A stretch of 64,000 bases of DNA from Cordilura impudica (taxonomy: Eukaryota > Arthropoda > Insecta > Diptera > Scathophagidae): positions 172,127,165-172,191,164 of the forward strand of contig OY821521.1 of the NCBI GenBank assembly GCA_963682025.1. Reading direction: 5' to 3'. Under the pieces are notes generated by a model that saw nothing but the letters and a program-made list of their open reading frames with translations, searched no databases and was not told the origin of the DNA. Every line of letters begins with the position of its first letter. Position 1 is the stretch's first letter. Positions 23,875 to 35,758 of this stretch are shown piece after piece. A program made the position numbers and the translations under genes.

Positions 23875-24512
23875 TCTATCTATATATATAAAATTGAATG
23901 TGTGTTTGTTTATTTGTTTGTTTGTTTGTGTGTACCTTATAGGAGACCAAACCTCTGGACCGATCTTCCTGAAATTTTCACAGCATTTAACTGGGACTCT
24001 GGCATGATTAATAGGGTACTTTTTTTTCGACCACGCCCACTTTTACGCCCACTTTTTTAAAATTATGTAATTGCTCCCAGTAGTTTTTAACACATTTACT
24101 TCAAATTGTATACACATTATACTCCAGGCGAGGTAGAAATAAACATTTCTTATGCCACGCCCCCTTTCACGCCCCTTTTCACGCCAAATTTTGTTTGAAA
24201 GTTTTAAACTTTTTGTTTTCTGTACAAATTTTTTCCTTCCAACGGATTTTTTTTTATTTGGTAGTATATTGCTCTTAATACTGTTAACGTCGCCATATAA
24301 CTATGAACCACGCCCACTTCACCGCCCCCTTTTTTTAATTCAGATACTTACTTATACCACTAACAATGTTTGCTATACAAAATACTTTTTTTGTAATATG
24401 TATTTACCTAAAGTTTTATACACGTTTTATCTACAGGTAAGGTAGCCAAACATTTTTTTTATTACCAAATCCCCCTTTTTCGCCCCATTTTACCTTAAAT
24501 TATAATTATTAA
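23875..24512 (+). mobile_element. Helitron 5' portion (module X, copy 1)
   Basis: Starts TCTATCTATATATATAAAAT, GAATGTGTGTTTG, a common insect Helitron 5' end. The body carries GACCACGCCCAC and CACGCCCCC blocks and ends CGCCCCATTTTACC, then TTAAATTATAATTATT. It has no 3' hairpin/CTAG of its own and abuts the inverted Helitron at 24516. Open frames inside recur in the other X copies and are not genes. Confidence 0.75.
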
Positions 24513-24515
24513 TGT

Positions 24516-25756
24516 GCTGGACCCGGCAAACGTTGTTTTGCCCTCAATGAATTTTTATTTTAGTTAGAATCTGTATATACCTATATAAAATGTGTGACGA
24601 AGATCTCCAGATAATAAAATGAGAGCTTCACCAAAAAATCTTTCATTGCTTTTCAAATCTTTTATCAAATCAAATCACAATGTTTGTGAGCCATGGTACA
24701 TTCATCCCAAATAAAAATACTGCATTTTTGCAGAACTTTTGCCATACCGGAATGTTTTTTGATATTACAGACGGCATTCTCATTTTTTTGTACGTTTAAC
24801 GGTGATTTGAGTGCTGAATGAGCTGTGCGGCCACCATGCAATAATGTAGCGGCTTTTTCCTTCTTTTTCGTTAGAATATTTATATATAAAAACGTTTGTG
24901 AGTTTATTTATTAAAATTTATATTAATTTGACAACTCATTATTTTTCGAACGACAGCGCCATCTACCGGGTCCAATAAAAAAATGTTTCTAACATACATA
25001 TATGTACATTCTTAGTTTCATTAAAATCACACCATAAATAAGAATATTCGAAATAACTTTACCCAGCGCCACCTATCGGGTCCATTTATACATACAAAAA
25101 TTTCTTATGACGAAACATACGTTCATTCTGAATTGCAGTCAAATCGCGCTGAAAGTAAAAATTTTTGTTTTTAACTTGACCCCAACGCCAGCTAGAGGGT
25201 TAAAACTAAAAAAAAAACACACAGAAGAGCTCGAACCGAACCTATGCTGGAAATCCTACCTCGACAGCTCTTATGGTTCCGGAGATCATTCGTTACAATC
25301 TAATGCATCAACGTTTTTATATATACGCCACGCCCCTTTGCCCACTAACAACTTTATATAGCTAAGGTCTTATTATTTCGCAAAAATATCCTTTTGTGAA
25401 AATTTCATGACGATCCTTCCAGTAGTTTAGAAGATATTACGATTTTTTATTTTTCTAAAAAGGGGCGTGGTCCCGCCCACTTTTCTTCTTGTATGTATTT
25501 CTATTCATGCTAATACCATATGTACCAAATATGACTGCTGTAGGTAAAAAAATTCCCGTGATATGACTTTTTCAAATTTTGGGTTATATGGGCGTGGCAC
25601 CGTCCCTTTGTCCAATCAAAAATTTATATAGCATATTATTCCTTCCAGAGTCACAGTAACACGCTCTGAAAATTTCAGGAAGATCGGTTCTTTGGTTTGG
25701 CCTCCTATAAAGCACAAACAAACACACATTCATTTTTATATACATATATAGATAGA
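24516..25756 (-). mobile_element. Helitron (module Y), left arm of palindrome
   Basis: The minus strand starts TCTATCTATATATG, runs through CACGCCC-rich blocks and a decayed helicase segment, and ends GGCAAACGTT...GCCGGGTCCAG. Its terminal CTAG is missing at the junction with X. It is the inverse of 26755-27992. Confidence 0.85.
24590..24850 (-). pseudogene. Helitron helicase fragment (left arm)
   Basis: Inverse counterpart of the fragment at 27655-27930. It encodes LLHGGRTAHSALKSPLN and IFIWDECTMAHK, then a stop at 24665, and in a shifted frame FGEALILLSGDLRHT. See that entry for interpretation. Confidence 0.75.
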
Positions 25757-26363
25757 TTGAAAGCAGATTATATATGATTTAAGGTAAAATGGGGCGAAAA
25801 AGGGGGACTTGGTAATAAAAAAATGTATGGCTACCTTACCTGTAGATAAAAAGTGTATAAAACTTTAGATAAATACATATTACAAAAAAATTATTTTGTA
25901 TAGCAAACATTGTTAGTGGTATGAGTAAAAAAAAAAGGGGGCGGTGAAATGGGCGTGGTTCATAGTTATATGGCGACGTTAACAGTATTAAGAGCAATAT
26001 ACTACCAAATAAAAAAATCCGTTGGAAGGAACAAATTTGTACAGAGAAAAAAAGTTTAAAACTTTCAAACAAAATTTGGCGTGAAAAGGGGCGTGAAAGG
26101 GGGCGTGGCGTAAGAAATGTTTATTTCTACCTCGCCTGGAGTATAATGTGTATACAATTTGAAGTAAATCTGTTAAAAACTATATGGGAGCAATTACATA
26201 ATTTTAAAAAAGTGGGCGTAAAAGTGGGCGTGGTCAAAAAAAAAGTACCCTATTAATCATGCCAGAGTCCCAGTTAAATGCTGTGAAAATTTCAGGAAGA
26301 TCGGTCCAGAGGTTTGGTCTCCTATAAGGTACACACAAACAAACAAACAAATAAACAAACACA
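25757..26363 (-). mobile_element. Helitron module X, inverted copy
   Basis: Inverse of 23875-24512. It lacks the extreme 5' TCTATCTATATATATAAAA and ends at ACACACATT, where it meets a plus-oriented X copy. It follows module Y in the same order as X precedes Y on the right arm. Confidence 0.8.
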
Positions 26364-26754
26364 CATTATACTCCAGGCGAGGTAGAAATAAACATTTCTT
26401 ATGCCACGCCCCCTTTCACGCCCCTTTTCACGCCAAATTTTGTTTGAAAGTTTTAAACTTTTTGTTCTCTGTACAAATTTGTTCCTTCCAACGGATTTTT
26501 TTATTTGGTAGTATATTGCTCTTAATACTGTTAACGTCGCCATATAACTATGAACCACGCCCATTTCACCGCCCCCTTTTTTTTACTTATACCACTAACA
26601 ATGTTTGCTATACAAAATAATTTTTTTGTAATATGTATTTATCTAAAGTTTTATACACTTTTTATCTACAGGTAAGGTAGCCATACATTTTTTTATTACC
26701 AAGTCCCCCTTTTTCGCCCCATTTTACCTTAAATCATAATTAATCTGCTTTCAA
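26364..26754 (+). mobile_element. Helitron module X, 5'-truncated copy
   Basis: Begins inside X at ATACTCCAGGCGAGG and continues to TTAAATCATAATTAATCTG. The first ~245 bp of X are absent. Module Y follows directly. Confidence 0.8.
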
Positions 26755-27992
26755 TCTATCTATATATATAAAAATGAATGTGTGTTTGTTTGTGCTTTAT
26801 AGGAGGCCAAACCAAAGAACCGATCTTCCTGAAATTTTCAGAGCGTGTTACTGTGACTCTGGAAGGAATAATATGCTATATAAATTTTTGATTGGACAAA
26901 GGGGCGGTGCCACGCCCATATAACCAAAAATTTGAAAAAGTCATATCACGGGAATTTTTTTACCTACAGCAGTCATATTTGGTACATATGGTATTAGCAT
27001 GAATAGAAATACATACAAGAAGAAAAGTGGGCGGGACCACGCCCCTTTTTAGAAAAATAAAAAATCGTAATATCTTCTAAACTACTGGAAGGATCGTCAT
27101 GAAATTTTCACAAAAGGATATTTTTGCGAAATAATAAGACCTTAGCTATATAAAGTTGTTAGTGGGCAAAGGGGCGTGGCGTATATATAAAAACGTTGAT
27201 GCATTCGATTGTAACGAATGATCTCCGGAACCATAAGAGCTGTCGAGGTAGGATTTCCAGCATAGGTTCGGTTCGAGCTATTCTATGTTTTTTTTTTAGT
27301 TTTAACCCTCTAGCTGGCGTTGGGGTCAAGTTAAAAACAAAAATTTTTACTTTCAGCGCGATTTGACTGCAATTCAGAATGAACGTATGTTTCGTCATAA
27401 GAAATTTTTGTATATATAAATGGACCCGATAGGTGGCGCTGGGTAAAGTTATTTCGAATATTCTTATTTATGGTGTGATTTTAATGAAACTAAGAATGTA
27501 CATATATGTATGTTAGAAACATTTTTTTATTGGACCCGGTAGATGGCGCTGTCGTTCGAAAAATAATGAGTTGTCAAATTTATATAAATTTTAATAAATA
27601 AACTCACAAACGTTTTTATATATAAATATTCTAACGAAAAAGAAGGAAAAAGCCGCTACATTATTGCATGGTGGCCGCACAGCTCATTCAGCACTCAAAT
27701 CACCGTTAAACGTACAAAAAAATGTGAATGCCGTCTGTAATATCAAAAAACATTCCGGTATGGCAAAAGTTCTGCAAAAATGCAGTATTTTTATTTGGGA
27801 TGAATGTACCATGGCTCACAAACATTGTGATTTGATTTGATAAAAGATTTGAAAGGCAATGAAAGATTTTTTGGTGAAGCTCTCATTTTATTATCTGGAG
27901 ATCTTCGTCACACATTTTGTATAGGTATATACAGATTCTAACTAAAATAAAAATTCATTGAGGGCAAAACAACGTTTGCCGGGTCCAGCTAG
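26755..27992 (+). mobile_element. Helitron (module Y), right arm, complete
   Basis: Starts TCTATCTATATATATAAAAA, GAATGTGTG and ends with the hairpin GGCAAAACAACGTTTGCC, GGGTCCAG, CTAG at 27989-27992, followed by T. About 1.24 kb. It carries a helicase remnant near the 3' end. Confidence 0.88.
27655..27930 (+). pseudogene. Helitron Pif1-like helicase fragment
   Basis: Frame from 27655: ATLLHGGRTAHSALKSPLN, a segment conserved in Helitron Rep-helicase proteins, then VLQKCSIFIWDECTMAHK, the Walker B-containing motif II (DEC). A TGA follows at 27838. One base out of frame 27840 onward reads IKDLKGNERFFGEALILLSG and DLRHT, the motif III region (usually GDFRQTLPV). The Walker A lysine motif, the rest of the helicase and the Rep HUH domain are absent. 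This shows that module Y derives from an autonomous Helitron, but the present copy is dead. Confidence 0.85.
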
Positions 27993-29519
27993 TTTAATAT
28001 AAAATATACAACTCTGTGTAATAGAAACTATGTAGAACGGAATGTTGTTAATTTGTATACTCTCAAATTGAGAAAAAACAGCCAAAATAAGAGATGAATT
28101 GGTTACCGTTATTTTGAAACAGATGCATTCAATGATCATATGGGCCAGCGTTGCATTTTTTATGCTAGCAGTACTTAAATTATATGAATATAGAGTCCAT
28201 AAAATTCGTCGAAGTCGCTTATTTACATGTGCGAATAAGATATCTGAATTTAACATTTGTCTCTATGTATATTTACAAATAGATTAAAAAGTTTCTTTCT
28301 CCCCCTCGAAACCAAAAAAAAAATCTCACAATTGTATGTCTTAATTTAAGGAAACAACAATTCTATCTGTCTTTTTATGCTGAATTGAATTGTAGAGGCT
28401 TTTTTTATTACATTATTGTACGAGTAGTTGTTAAAACAAAACAAACACATCCGTTTCCGTGCACTTGTATAACAATGGTTAACTGATCTTAAACATCGTT
28501 TCATTCTTGTGACCAATAACATTCACTGGCTGAAAATGCTGAAAATACAATTTTTGTAACACCAACAATGACGAAAACAACAAAAAACTCCATTATTTAA
28601 GAGTTTTTATTGTGTTGTTGTTGTTGTTGTTGTTATTTGTAATCAAGCTAAAAGAGAAAAACTCGAGGTATTTTTTTTTGGAATTTATTATGCACAATAG
28701 CATCAAAAACTCATTTGATGCCAATTTTGGCTGACTAACATCATGGAGGGAATATCAACCTGGATAACTCTAACACTAATATACATAACGATGTTAGTAT
28801 GTATACATATATGTTATATGTTCATGCACTCATACTTTTACATTGAACATACACATACTAACATCGCTACAACAATAACCATTAATTTACCGAAACATAT
28901 GCATGCTGTGTCTCTGGCTTTAATGCTGCATACTTTTCAGCTGCACCGGCAGACAGCCAGGCAGTCACAGACATCGTTTGCTATTTTACATTTCATTAAA
29001 TTGTTACCTTTCACTCACTGGTAATGACATACTAAAATTTCACAGGCCACATTATTAGACCACAGGCATCTAACAACTACAACAAAAAAAAAATTCCATT
29101 ATATAGAGAGAATTATTCAGTTTGAGCTTACAATTATTTTTGGAAAAATAACACGTAGTTTCGAGTAAGTTAGATACAGTGGTATCTGCCTTTTTTTTGA
29201 TAAAGGGCCTAGTAAAATTGTAGTCACTGAAAAGTTTCTAAATATTGTTAATAAATTATGAGGTCTTCGGAAGTAAATGTGATTTCGAGGGAAGAAATTA
29301 ACAGGAAAAGTGTATTGAAATTTTATTATAGTATGTTTTTGTTCTTATATATTCAATCTTTTAATTGGGGAGAACAAAAGTCTTTAAAAAAAAATGTATA
29401 TTTGATATTGAATTTTCTTATTAAACTAACCAAATTAACCATCCATAAAAAAATTTTCATTAAGGGCATTCAAACAAAAGTTATAAAATCTGTGTATGCC
29501 AACTAATCTAATCCTGGTT
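27993..29519. other. Intergenic
   Basis: 28097-28190 resembles, inverted, sequence at 11060-11140. 28613-28635 is a (TTG)n run. Open frames at 28099-28287, 28743-29024 and 29258-29506 have no recognisable domain; the second is rich in His, Thr, Ile and Met and reads like chance sequence. Nothing firm was recognised. Confidence 0.4.
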
Positions 29520-32500
29520 TTATGAATCCTGGTTTTTTAGAAAAGGTACTTTCTTAAGAAAAGGTACCTTTTTAACAAGAGATACTTTCTTAGGAAAAAG
29601 TACTTTTACAACAAAAGCTAATTTCTTAGCAAAAGGTAATTTTTAAGAAAATTTACTTTTTTAATAAAAGGAACATTTTTGAAAAAAAGTACTTGCTTAA
29701 GAAAACTTACGTTTCTAACAAAAGGTACTTTTTCAAGAGATTGTACTATTAAAGAATATGTCCTTTTTTTAGCAAAATGTACTTTTAAAAAAAAACATTT
29801 TAACTAATACTTCTTTAACAAAATGTACTTTTTTAACAAAAAGCCCTTTTTTAACAAAAGGAACTTTTAAAAAAAGGTACTTTTTAACCAAAGGTATTTT
29901 TTTAACATAAGGTACTTTTTAACATAAGGTACTTTTTAACAAAAGGTTCTTTTTAACAAAAGATATGTTTTTAAGAAAATTTACTGTTTTAGAAAAGGTA
30001 CTTTTTTAACAAAAGGTACTTTTTTAGCTATGGTGCTTTTTTAACAAAAGGTACTTATTTAACAGAAGGTACTTTTTTAACAAATAGTACTTTCTTGAGA
30101 AAAAATACTTTTTAAAAAAAAATTATTTTCTTGAGACAAGGCACTTTCTTGACAAAAGGTGCCATTTAAACAAAAGGTTAAAAGTTTAAAGGTTTTTACC
30201 CTATCTTTTTTACCTACATGTAAATATTTCCAAATGTTTTTTCACTTATTAAAAATAGTAAATTATTTGTTGCAATACTTTTAGTAAAATCTCAAAAACT
30301 GTAGATATTAAATACATGTATAAATTATTTTAATTGTAATGATGATAGTTTTTTAAATAAAGAAAAAAAAAAACAAAAAGTACTTTTTTAACAAAAGGTA
30401 CTTTTTTAACAAAAGGTACTTTTTTAAGTAACCGTACTTTAAAAAAAAATACTTTTTTACGAAAAATAACTTTTTGAGAAAATTTATGTTTTTAAGAATA
30501 GATGGAAAGTTTATTTTTAAGAAAAATACTTTTGTAACCTTTTTTTATAAAAGGAACTTTCTTATAACAAGTTATTATATATAAAAGGTACTTTTTAACA
30601 AAAGACACTTTTTTATAAAAGACACTTTTTTATAAAAGATACTTTTTGAACAAAAGGAACTTTTTAAAAAAGGTACTCTTTCATAAAAAGTTCATTTTTA
30701 AAAATTGTACTTTTTATAAAATGTATTTTTTTTAAGAAAGTTTTTTATAAAAGGTACTTTTTTATAAAAGGCATTTTATTATAAAAAAGCTGATTTATAA
30801 AAAGTACTTTTTGTAAAAAGTACTCTTTTATAAAAGACACCTTTTTAAGAAAATGTACTTTTTTAATAAAAAGTACTTTTTTAAAAAAAAGGTAATTTTT
30901 GTGGAAAAGGTAAATTTTTTAGAAAAGGTACTTGTGATGAAAGGTATGAAAAGGTAATTTTTATGATAAAAGATATGAAAAGGTTATGAATAAGTGTTTT
31001 TTGATAAAAGGAAATTTTTGATAAAAACGTACTTTTTGATAAAAAGGTACTTTTTGATAGAAGTTATTTTTTTTATTTTAAAGTAAATTTTTATAAAAGA
31101 TACTTTTTTAACAAAAGGTACTTTTTTATAAAAGGTACTCTTTCATAAAACGTACATTTTTAGAAAATATACTTTTTCTTAAAGTTATCATTTTATAAAA
31201 AAAAGTTCTTTTTTATAAATAGTACTTTTTTATAAAATGTATTTTTTTTTTAAGATAGATTTTTATAAAAGGTATTTTTTTATAAAAGGCATTTTATTAT
31301 CAAAAAGCTTATTTATAAAAAGTACTCTTTTAAGAAAAGTTACTTTTATAATAAAAAGTACTTTTTTAAGAAAAGGTAATTTTTGTGGAAAAGGTACATT
31401 TTTTGAAAAGGTACTTGTGATAAATGGTATTTTTTATGATAAAAGGTATGAAAAGGTTATGAAAAAGAGTTTTTTGTTAAAAAGTACTTTTTGACAAAAG
31501 GAACTTTTTGATAAAATTTACCTTTTGATAAAAAGGTACTTTTTGATAGAAGTTGTTTTTTTTATTTTAAAGGTAAATTTTTATAAAAGATACTTTCTTA
31601 ACAAAAGGTGCTTTTTTATAAAAGGTACTCTTTCATAAAACGTACATTTTTATAAAATATACTTTTTCCGAAAGGTATCGTTTTATAAAAAGTAATTTTT
31701 TAAAAATAGTATTTTTTTATAAAATGTATTTTTTAAAGATAATTTTTTATAAAATGTAACTTTTTATAAAAGGTAATTTTTTATAAAATACTTATTTATA
31801 AAAGGTACTTTTTTATAAAATTACTTTTTTATAAAATTACTTTTTTATAAAAGAGACCTTTTTTAGAAAAGGTACTTTTTTAATAAAAAGTACTTTGTAA
31901 GAAAAGGTAATTTTTGTGGTAAAGGTAAATTTTTTTGAAAAGGTAATTGTGATAAAAGGTATGAAAAGGTATTTTTTTATGATAAAAGATATGAAAAGGT
32001 TATGAAAAAGAGTTTTTTGTTAAAATGTACTTTTTGACAAAAGGAACTTTTTGATAAAAATTTACTTTTTGATAAAAAGGTACTTTTTGATAGAAGTTGT
32101 TTTTTTATTTTAAAGGTAAATTTTTATAAAAGATACTTTTTTAACAAAAGGTACTTTTTTATAAAAGGTACTCTTTCATAAAACGTACATTTTTATAAAA
32201 TATGCTTTTTCTTAAAGGTGTCTTTTTATAAAAAGCTCTTTTTAAAAATAACTACTTTTTTATAAAATGTATTTTTTTAAAGATAGTTTTTTATAAAATG
32301 TACCTTTTTATAAAAGGCACTTTTTTATAAATTACTCATTTATAAAAGGTATTTTTTATAAAACTACTTTTTTATAAAATGCACTTTTTTATAAAACGCA
32401 TGTTATTGTAAAAAAAAGCTGATTTATAAAAAGTACTTTTTGTAAAAAGTACTTTTTTATAAAATATACTTTTTTAAGAAAAGTCTCTTTTTTTATAAAG

Positions 32501-32890
32501 AGTAATTTTTTAAGAAAAGGTAATTTTTGTAGAAAAGGTACATTTTTAAGAAAAGGTACTTGTGATAAATGGTATGAAAAGGTACTTTTTATGATAAAAG
32601 GTATGAAAAGGTTATGAAAAAGTATTTTTTATGAAAGGTACTTTTTGATAAAAGGTACTTTTTGATAAAAGGTACTCTTTGATTAAAGGTAATTTTTGAT
32701 AAAAAATGTACTTTTTGATAAAAACGTACTTTTTGATAAAAAGGTAATTTTTGATAAAAAGGTACTTCTTGATAAAAAGGTACTTTTTGATAAAAGTTAT
32801 TTTTTTAAAGGTAAATTTTTTTAAAAGGTACTTTTTTTAAAAAAAATTTTTTGTTAAAAGACACTTTTGTAGAAAAAATATTTTTTTAGA
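29520..32890. repeat. GGTACTTTTT tandem array with higher-order units
   Basis: About 3.4 kb of 15-20 bp units such as AAAAGGTACTTTTTTAACA and AAAAGGTACTTTTTTATA, with base drift. A longer block starting near TTTTTGTGGAAAAGGTAAAT recurs at about 30898, 31381, 31912 and 32524. Each repetition includes GATAAAAG(A/G)TATGAAAAGG, GATAGAAGTTGTTTTTT and CTCTTTCATAAAACGTACA. About 30190-30360 is a non-repetitive interruption. Confidence 0.9.
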
Positions 32891-33435
32891 AAATTATTTA
32901 AAATTATTTTTTATAGATCCTAATTCTATTTAGATTTTTTTTTTTTTTTTTTTTTGAATTTCAAAAACATTTTTTTCATACCCTTGACCACTGTGTATTT
33001 TTATGTGTGTTCCACTAAATTCGATATGGGCTTTCATCGCAAACACGGTAAGGTAAACAAAAATAGAAATTTGTTGCTCGCTAATGATATACACGTTCAA
33101 TATTTATATACAATTAGGAATTTAACGTTGTCGTTATAATCTCCATACGTTTCAATCGTGCTGCAATGTGCATAATGCGTTATTTATTTAAGGATGTCTA
33201 GAAGCAAACACAGAAGAGTAACTATAACAAATGATTCATTAAATTCCTTATGTCACATTGTCATTGAGGCTTAATTTTTATAACCAACATTATTCTATGG
33301 TGAGGGTAACATGGATTTGTGGTAATGTCTGTAACTAACGAAAAAAGACTTCCTTATTATAATGATCGACCCTGATTTACTATAGGAGAGAGTTTAGCTA
33401 TGTTCTTTATTCCACCAGGGAATTGTTAGCTTTGC
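32891..33435. other. Intergenic
   Basis: T run at 32935-32955, then unrecognised sequence. The 61-codon frame at 32954-33139 has no motif. Confidence 0.4.
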
Positions 33436-33723
33436 TTAAAATAAAATTTAATCTTCATTGCGAATTATCTCATACATATTTTTCAAATCCTATTCTGTCT
33501 CTCTCTGTATCACTCTCTTTCTCTCTCTCTCTCTCTCTCTGTCTCTAATGTTTCCGCTTTACGAACTTTATTCCCAGTTTTACATGAAAAACTAAAACTG
33601 TTTAAAATAAAATTCGATCTTCATTGCGAATTATCTCATACATATTTTTCAAATCCTATTCTGTCTCTCTCTGTATCACTCTCTTTCTCTCTCTCTCTCT
33701 ATCTCTCTCTCTCTATCTCTCTC

Positions 33724-33773
<50 letters not shown>

Positions 33774-33823
33774 ATATTTCCGCTTTACGAACTTTATTCC
33801 CAGTTTTACATGAAAAACTAACA
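33436..33823. repeat. Two-copy tandem duplication carrying (CT)n
   Basis: A block from TTTAAAATAAAATTCGATC or its variant to TTTTACATGAAAAACTAA occurs at about 33436-33595 and 33600-33823. Each copy has CTGTCTCTCTCTGTATCACTC and a (CT)n run. The run is much longer in the second copy (33685-33772), interrupted by TAT. Confidence 0.9.
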
Positions 33824-33885
33824 TTCGCATCGCGCTGGTTGTGTTTATACTCTTGTTTGTATTTTTTTTATTCATTTCGATTATT

Positions 33886-34820
33886 TTACATGTATAAAGA
33901 CAAATAATTTTCCTTTTTAATTTTGAATTTCAATGTTTTATTTGATATTATTTGCGATGCGGCCGTGGTGCCATTATGATCATGATAAAAGCCACAATAA
34001 CGCACCGCTTGGTATTGCATTAACTCGCGACTCATGCGTAAACGTTGCTTATCCGTGGCTTTACAACTTTTCAGTTTACGTTCCATTTTATGCACACAGG
34101 GACGACACATGTCCAAATTGTTGGAGAAATTATGCCAATAATCACCGATGGGCGTTTTTTCACATCTCCGACACTTCGATACATTGAAGGGAGAACAAAT
34201 TATGAAGACAGCTGGTGTAACTTTACGTTGGCTACCGAAGGCGGTGTTGATTTTTAATTGGCGTCTTGGTACATGAGTGGCATATGTGGCTGGACTGAAG
34301 AAAAAAAAACGAAAAGAGATATTTAAAATTGTGTCTGACGCTAGGAAAGTTTTTAATAAAACATTTTTTTCTTGCTTTTCCGTACTTACGCTGGTGTTAA
34401 CATTTCCACTTCTTCTTTCCTGGCAGCACCAATATTAAATGGTTTGTAGGCCTTTTTCTGTGATCTCTTCACATCTACATCATAAGTGCCCACACAAGGA
34501 TTATTTGAAGTTTGAACTGGTGGCAGACGTAATAACTTACTAGCAAATGCCGAATGGCCCAAGTGGGAAGCATACTAATTTACAAACAAAATTTTAATTA
34601 AAAGTGTGATTCATTGTTTTATTAGGAATGCATACATTTATTTTTAAGTGATCTCTTTCATCCACTCTGGCCGTGGGTCCCGGACTCAAGAATAAATCTC
34701 CCTGCTGTTGACGCATAAACGGTGTTAGACATGGTCCAAATAATGGTAGAGTTACACGTTCCAAGCTGGAGCCAAAAGCAACACGAGGTATTGGTGGGGG
34801 ATTGACGACGTATGTAAATC
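33886..34820 (-). CDS. Host gene, last three coding exons (SHIPPO/STPG-like, CxxC module)
   Basis: Three minus-strand exons fit in phase: 34820-34636, 34574-34390 and 34294-33886, separated by GT-AG introns of 61 and 95 nt (donors GTATGC and GTAAGT, acceptors AATTAG and CTTCAG). Together they give about 258 codons. Exon 1 holds FGSSLERVTLPLFGPCLTPF and FLSPGPTARVD. Exon 2 holds NPCVGTYDVDVKRSQKKAY, KPFNIGAARKE and TPA, continuing PATY across the junction. This spacing of P-G-TY and KPF..G..R resembles SHIPPO/STPG repeats of ciliary and sperm-tail microtubule proteins. Exon 3 has KCRRCEKTPIGDYWHNF then DMCRPCVHKMERKLKSC, two CxxC pairs that may bind zinc. The acceptor TGGTTTCAG at 34821 implies at least one more exon upstream, beyond the repeat-filled intron. 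A possible AATAAA lies just past the stop (about 33867). I do not recognise an orthologue name. Confidence 0.75.
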
Positions 34821-34964
34821 CTGAAACCAGGTGAAACCAGTGGACATTTAGAAAAGTCCGAAAAGTTTAATAAAACGTTTTGAAATCTATTGAATCTTTG
34901 ATGCCGGCCGTACTGTTTTTTATGAAATTTTGTGTTTACGAAAATTAGATTAGTCTTAGAGTGG

Positions 34965-35712
34965 GATCGCATAAATGGGCGTAGCACCTCCCTCAGAAAA
35001 AAATTATTCAATATAATAAGTATATATATATAGTACTATGATAGGGAGAGCGTTGAAAATTTGTGTGAGGTCATTTCTAATTACTATGACTAGCCGTGCC
35101 GGAAATGGGCCGGGTCAGATAAGCGAACATGTCACCTTCAATACAAAGTAATTATTTAATATCACATATCGCAAGGACTATGAGAGCTTTGATACTTGGT
35201 GAGACGTCATCTGTTTTTAGTGCAAGTAGCCTTGCCAAAAATGGGCATGATCAGATAATTGGGCGTGTCACCTCCAGTACAAAGTGCATTTCCAATCTAT
35301 ACTAATATAATGAAGAGGTAACGTGTGTTTGTTTGTTTGTAGGAGGTAATCTCCGTAACTTCTCATCTGATTTTAAAAATGTTGGTTCCAATATTTAGAA
35401 AGGTCTCTAAGTATTTACATGGGCTATAAATTAAAGTGAATTTTTTATATCATATATATTGAGTACTATGGCAGAGAGAGCTTTGCAAATTTATGATGTC
35501 ACCTATTATTTAGGTTAGTAGCCATGCCGAAAATGGGTGGGATCGGATAAGTGGGCGTGGCATCTCCCATACAAACTAATAATTCAATATTATACATTTC
35601 GAGTATTATGATAGAGACAGCTTTGCAAATATGTCTGAGGCCATCTATTATTAATGTGAGTAGTATGACAAAAAATGGGCGGTATCGGACCAATAGGTGT
35701 GGCACCTCCCAT

Positions 35713-35716
<4 letters not shown>
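34965..35716. repeat. GTGGGCGTGGCACCTCCCATAC repeat family E, array part 1
   Basis: Diverged units of about 130-150 bp: GGGCGTGGCACCTCCCATAC, AATTATTCAATATCATATAT, GAGTACTATGATAGAGAGAG, GTGTGAGGTCATCTATTATTA, TGAGTAGCCATGCCGAAAAT. Units begin near 34976, 35132, 35262, 35559 and 35695. At 35297 a Helitron-like 5' sequence (TCTATACTAATATAATGAAG, TTTGTTTGTTTGT) intervenes. It lies in the upstream intron of the host gene. Confidence 0.75.

Positions 35717-35758
<42 letters not shown>

Noticed and set aside
24152..26564. Several open frames of 78-97 codons that recur in both orientations
   Set aside because: They lie in copies of Helitron module X and are the same CACGCCC-rich non-coding sequence read on either strand.
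11087..28190. Shared ACCGTTATTTT...AATGATCATAT block at 11087-11135 (inverted) and 28097-28150, as a Tc1-like transposase
   Set aside because: Similarity spans only about 75 bp and one part can be read as MIIWASV, but no ends or other motifs support an element.
28743..29024. 93-codon frame with hydrophobic start
   Set aside because: No recognisable domain, odd His/Thr/Met composition and no splice or promoter support.
34045..34257. Plus-strand frames over 33933-34257
   Set aside because: They are antisense to the host exon, whose minus-strand reading is supported by splice phase and CxxC motifs.
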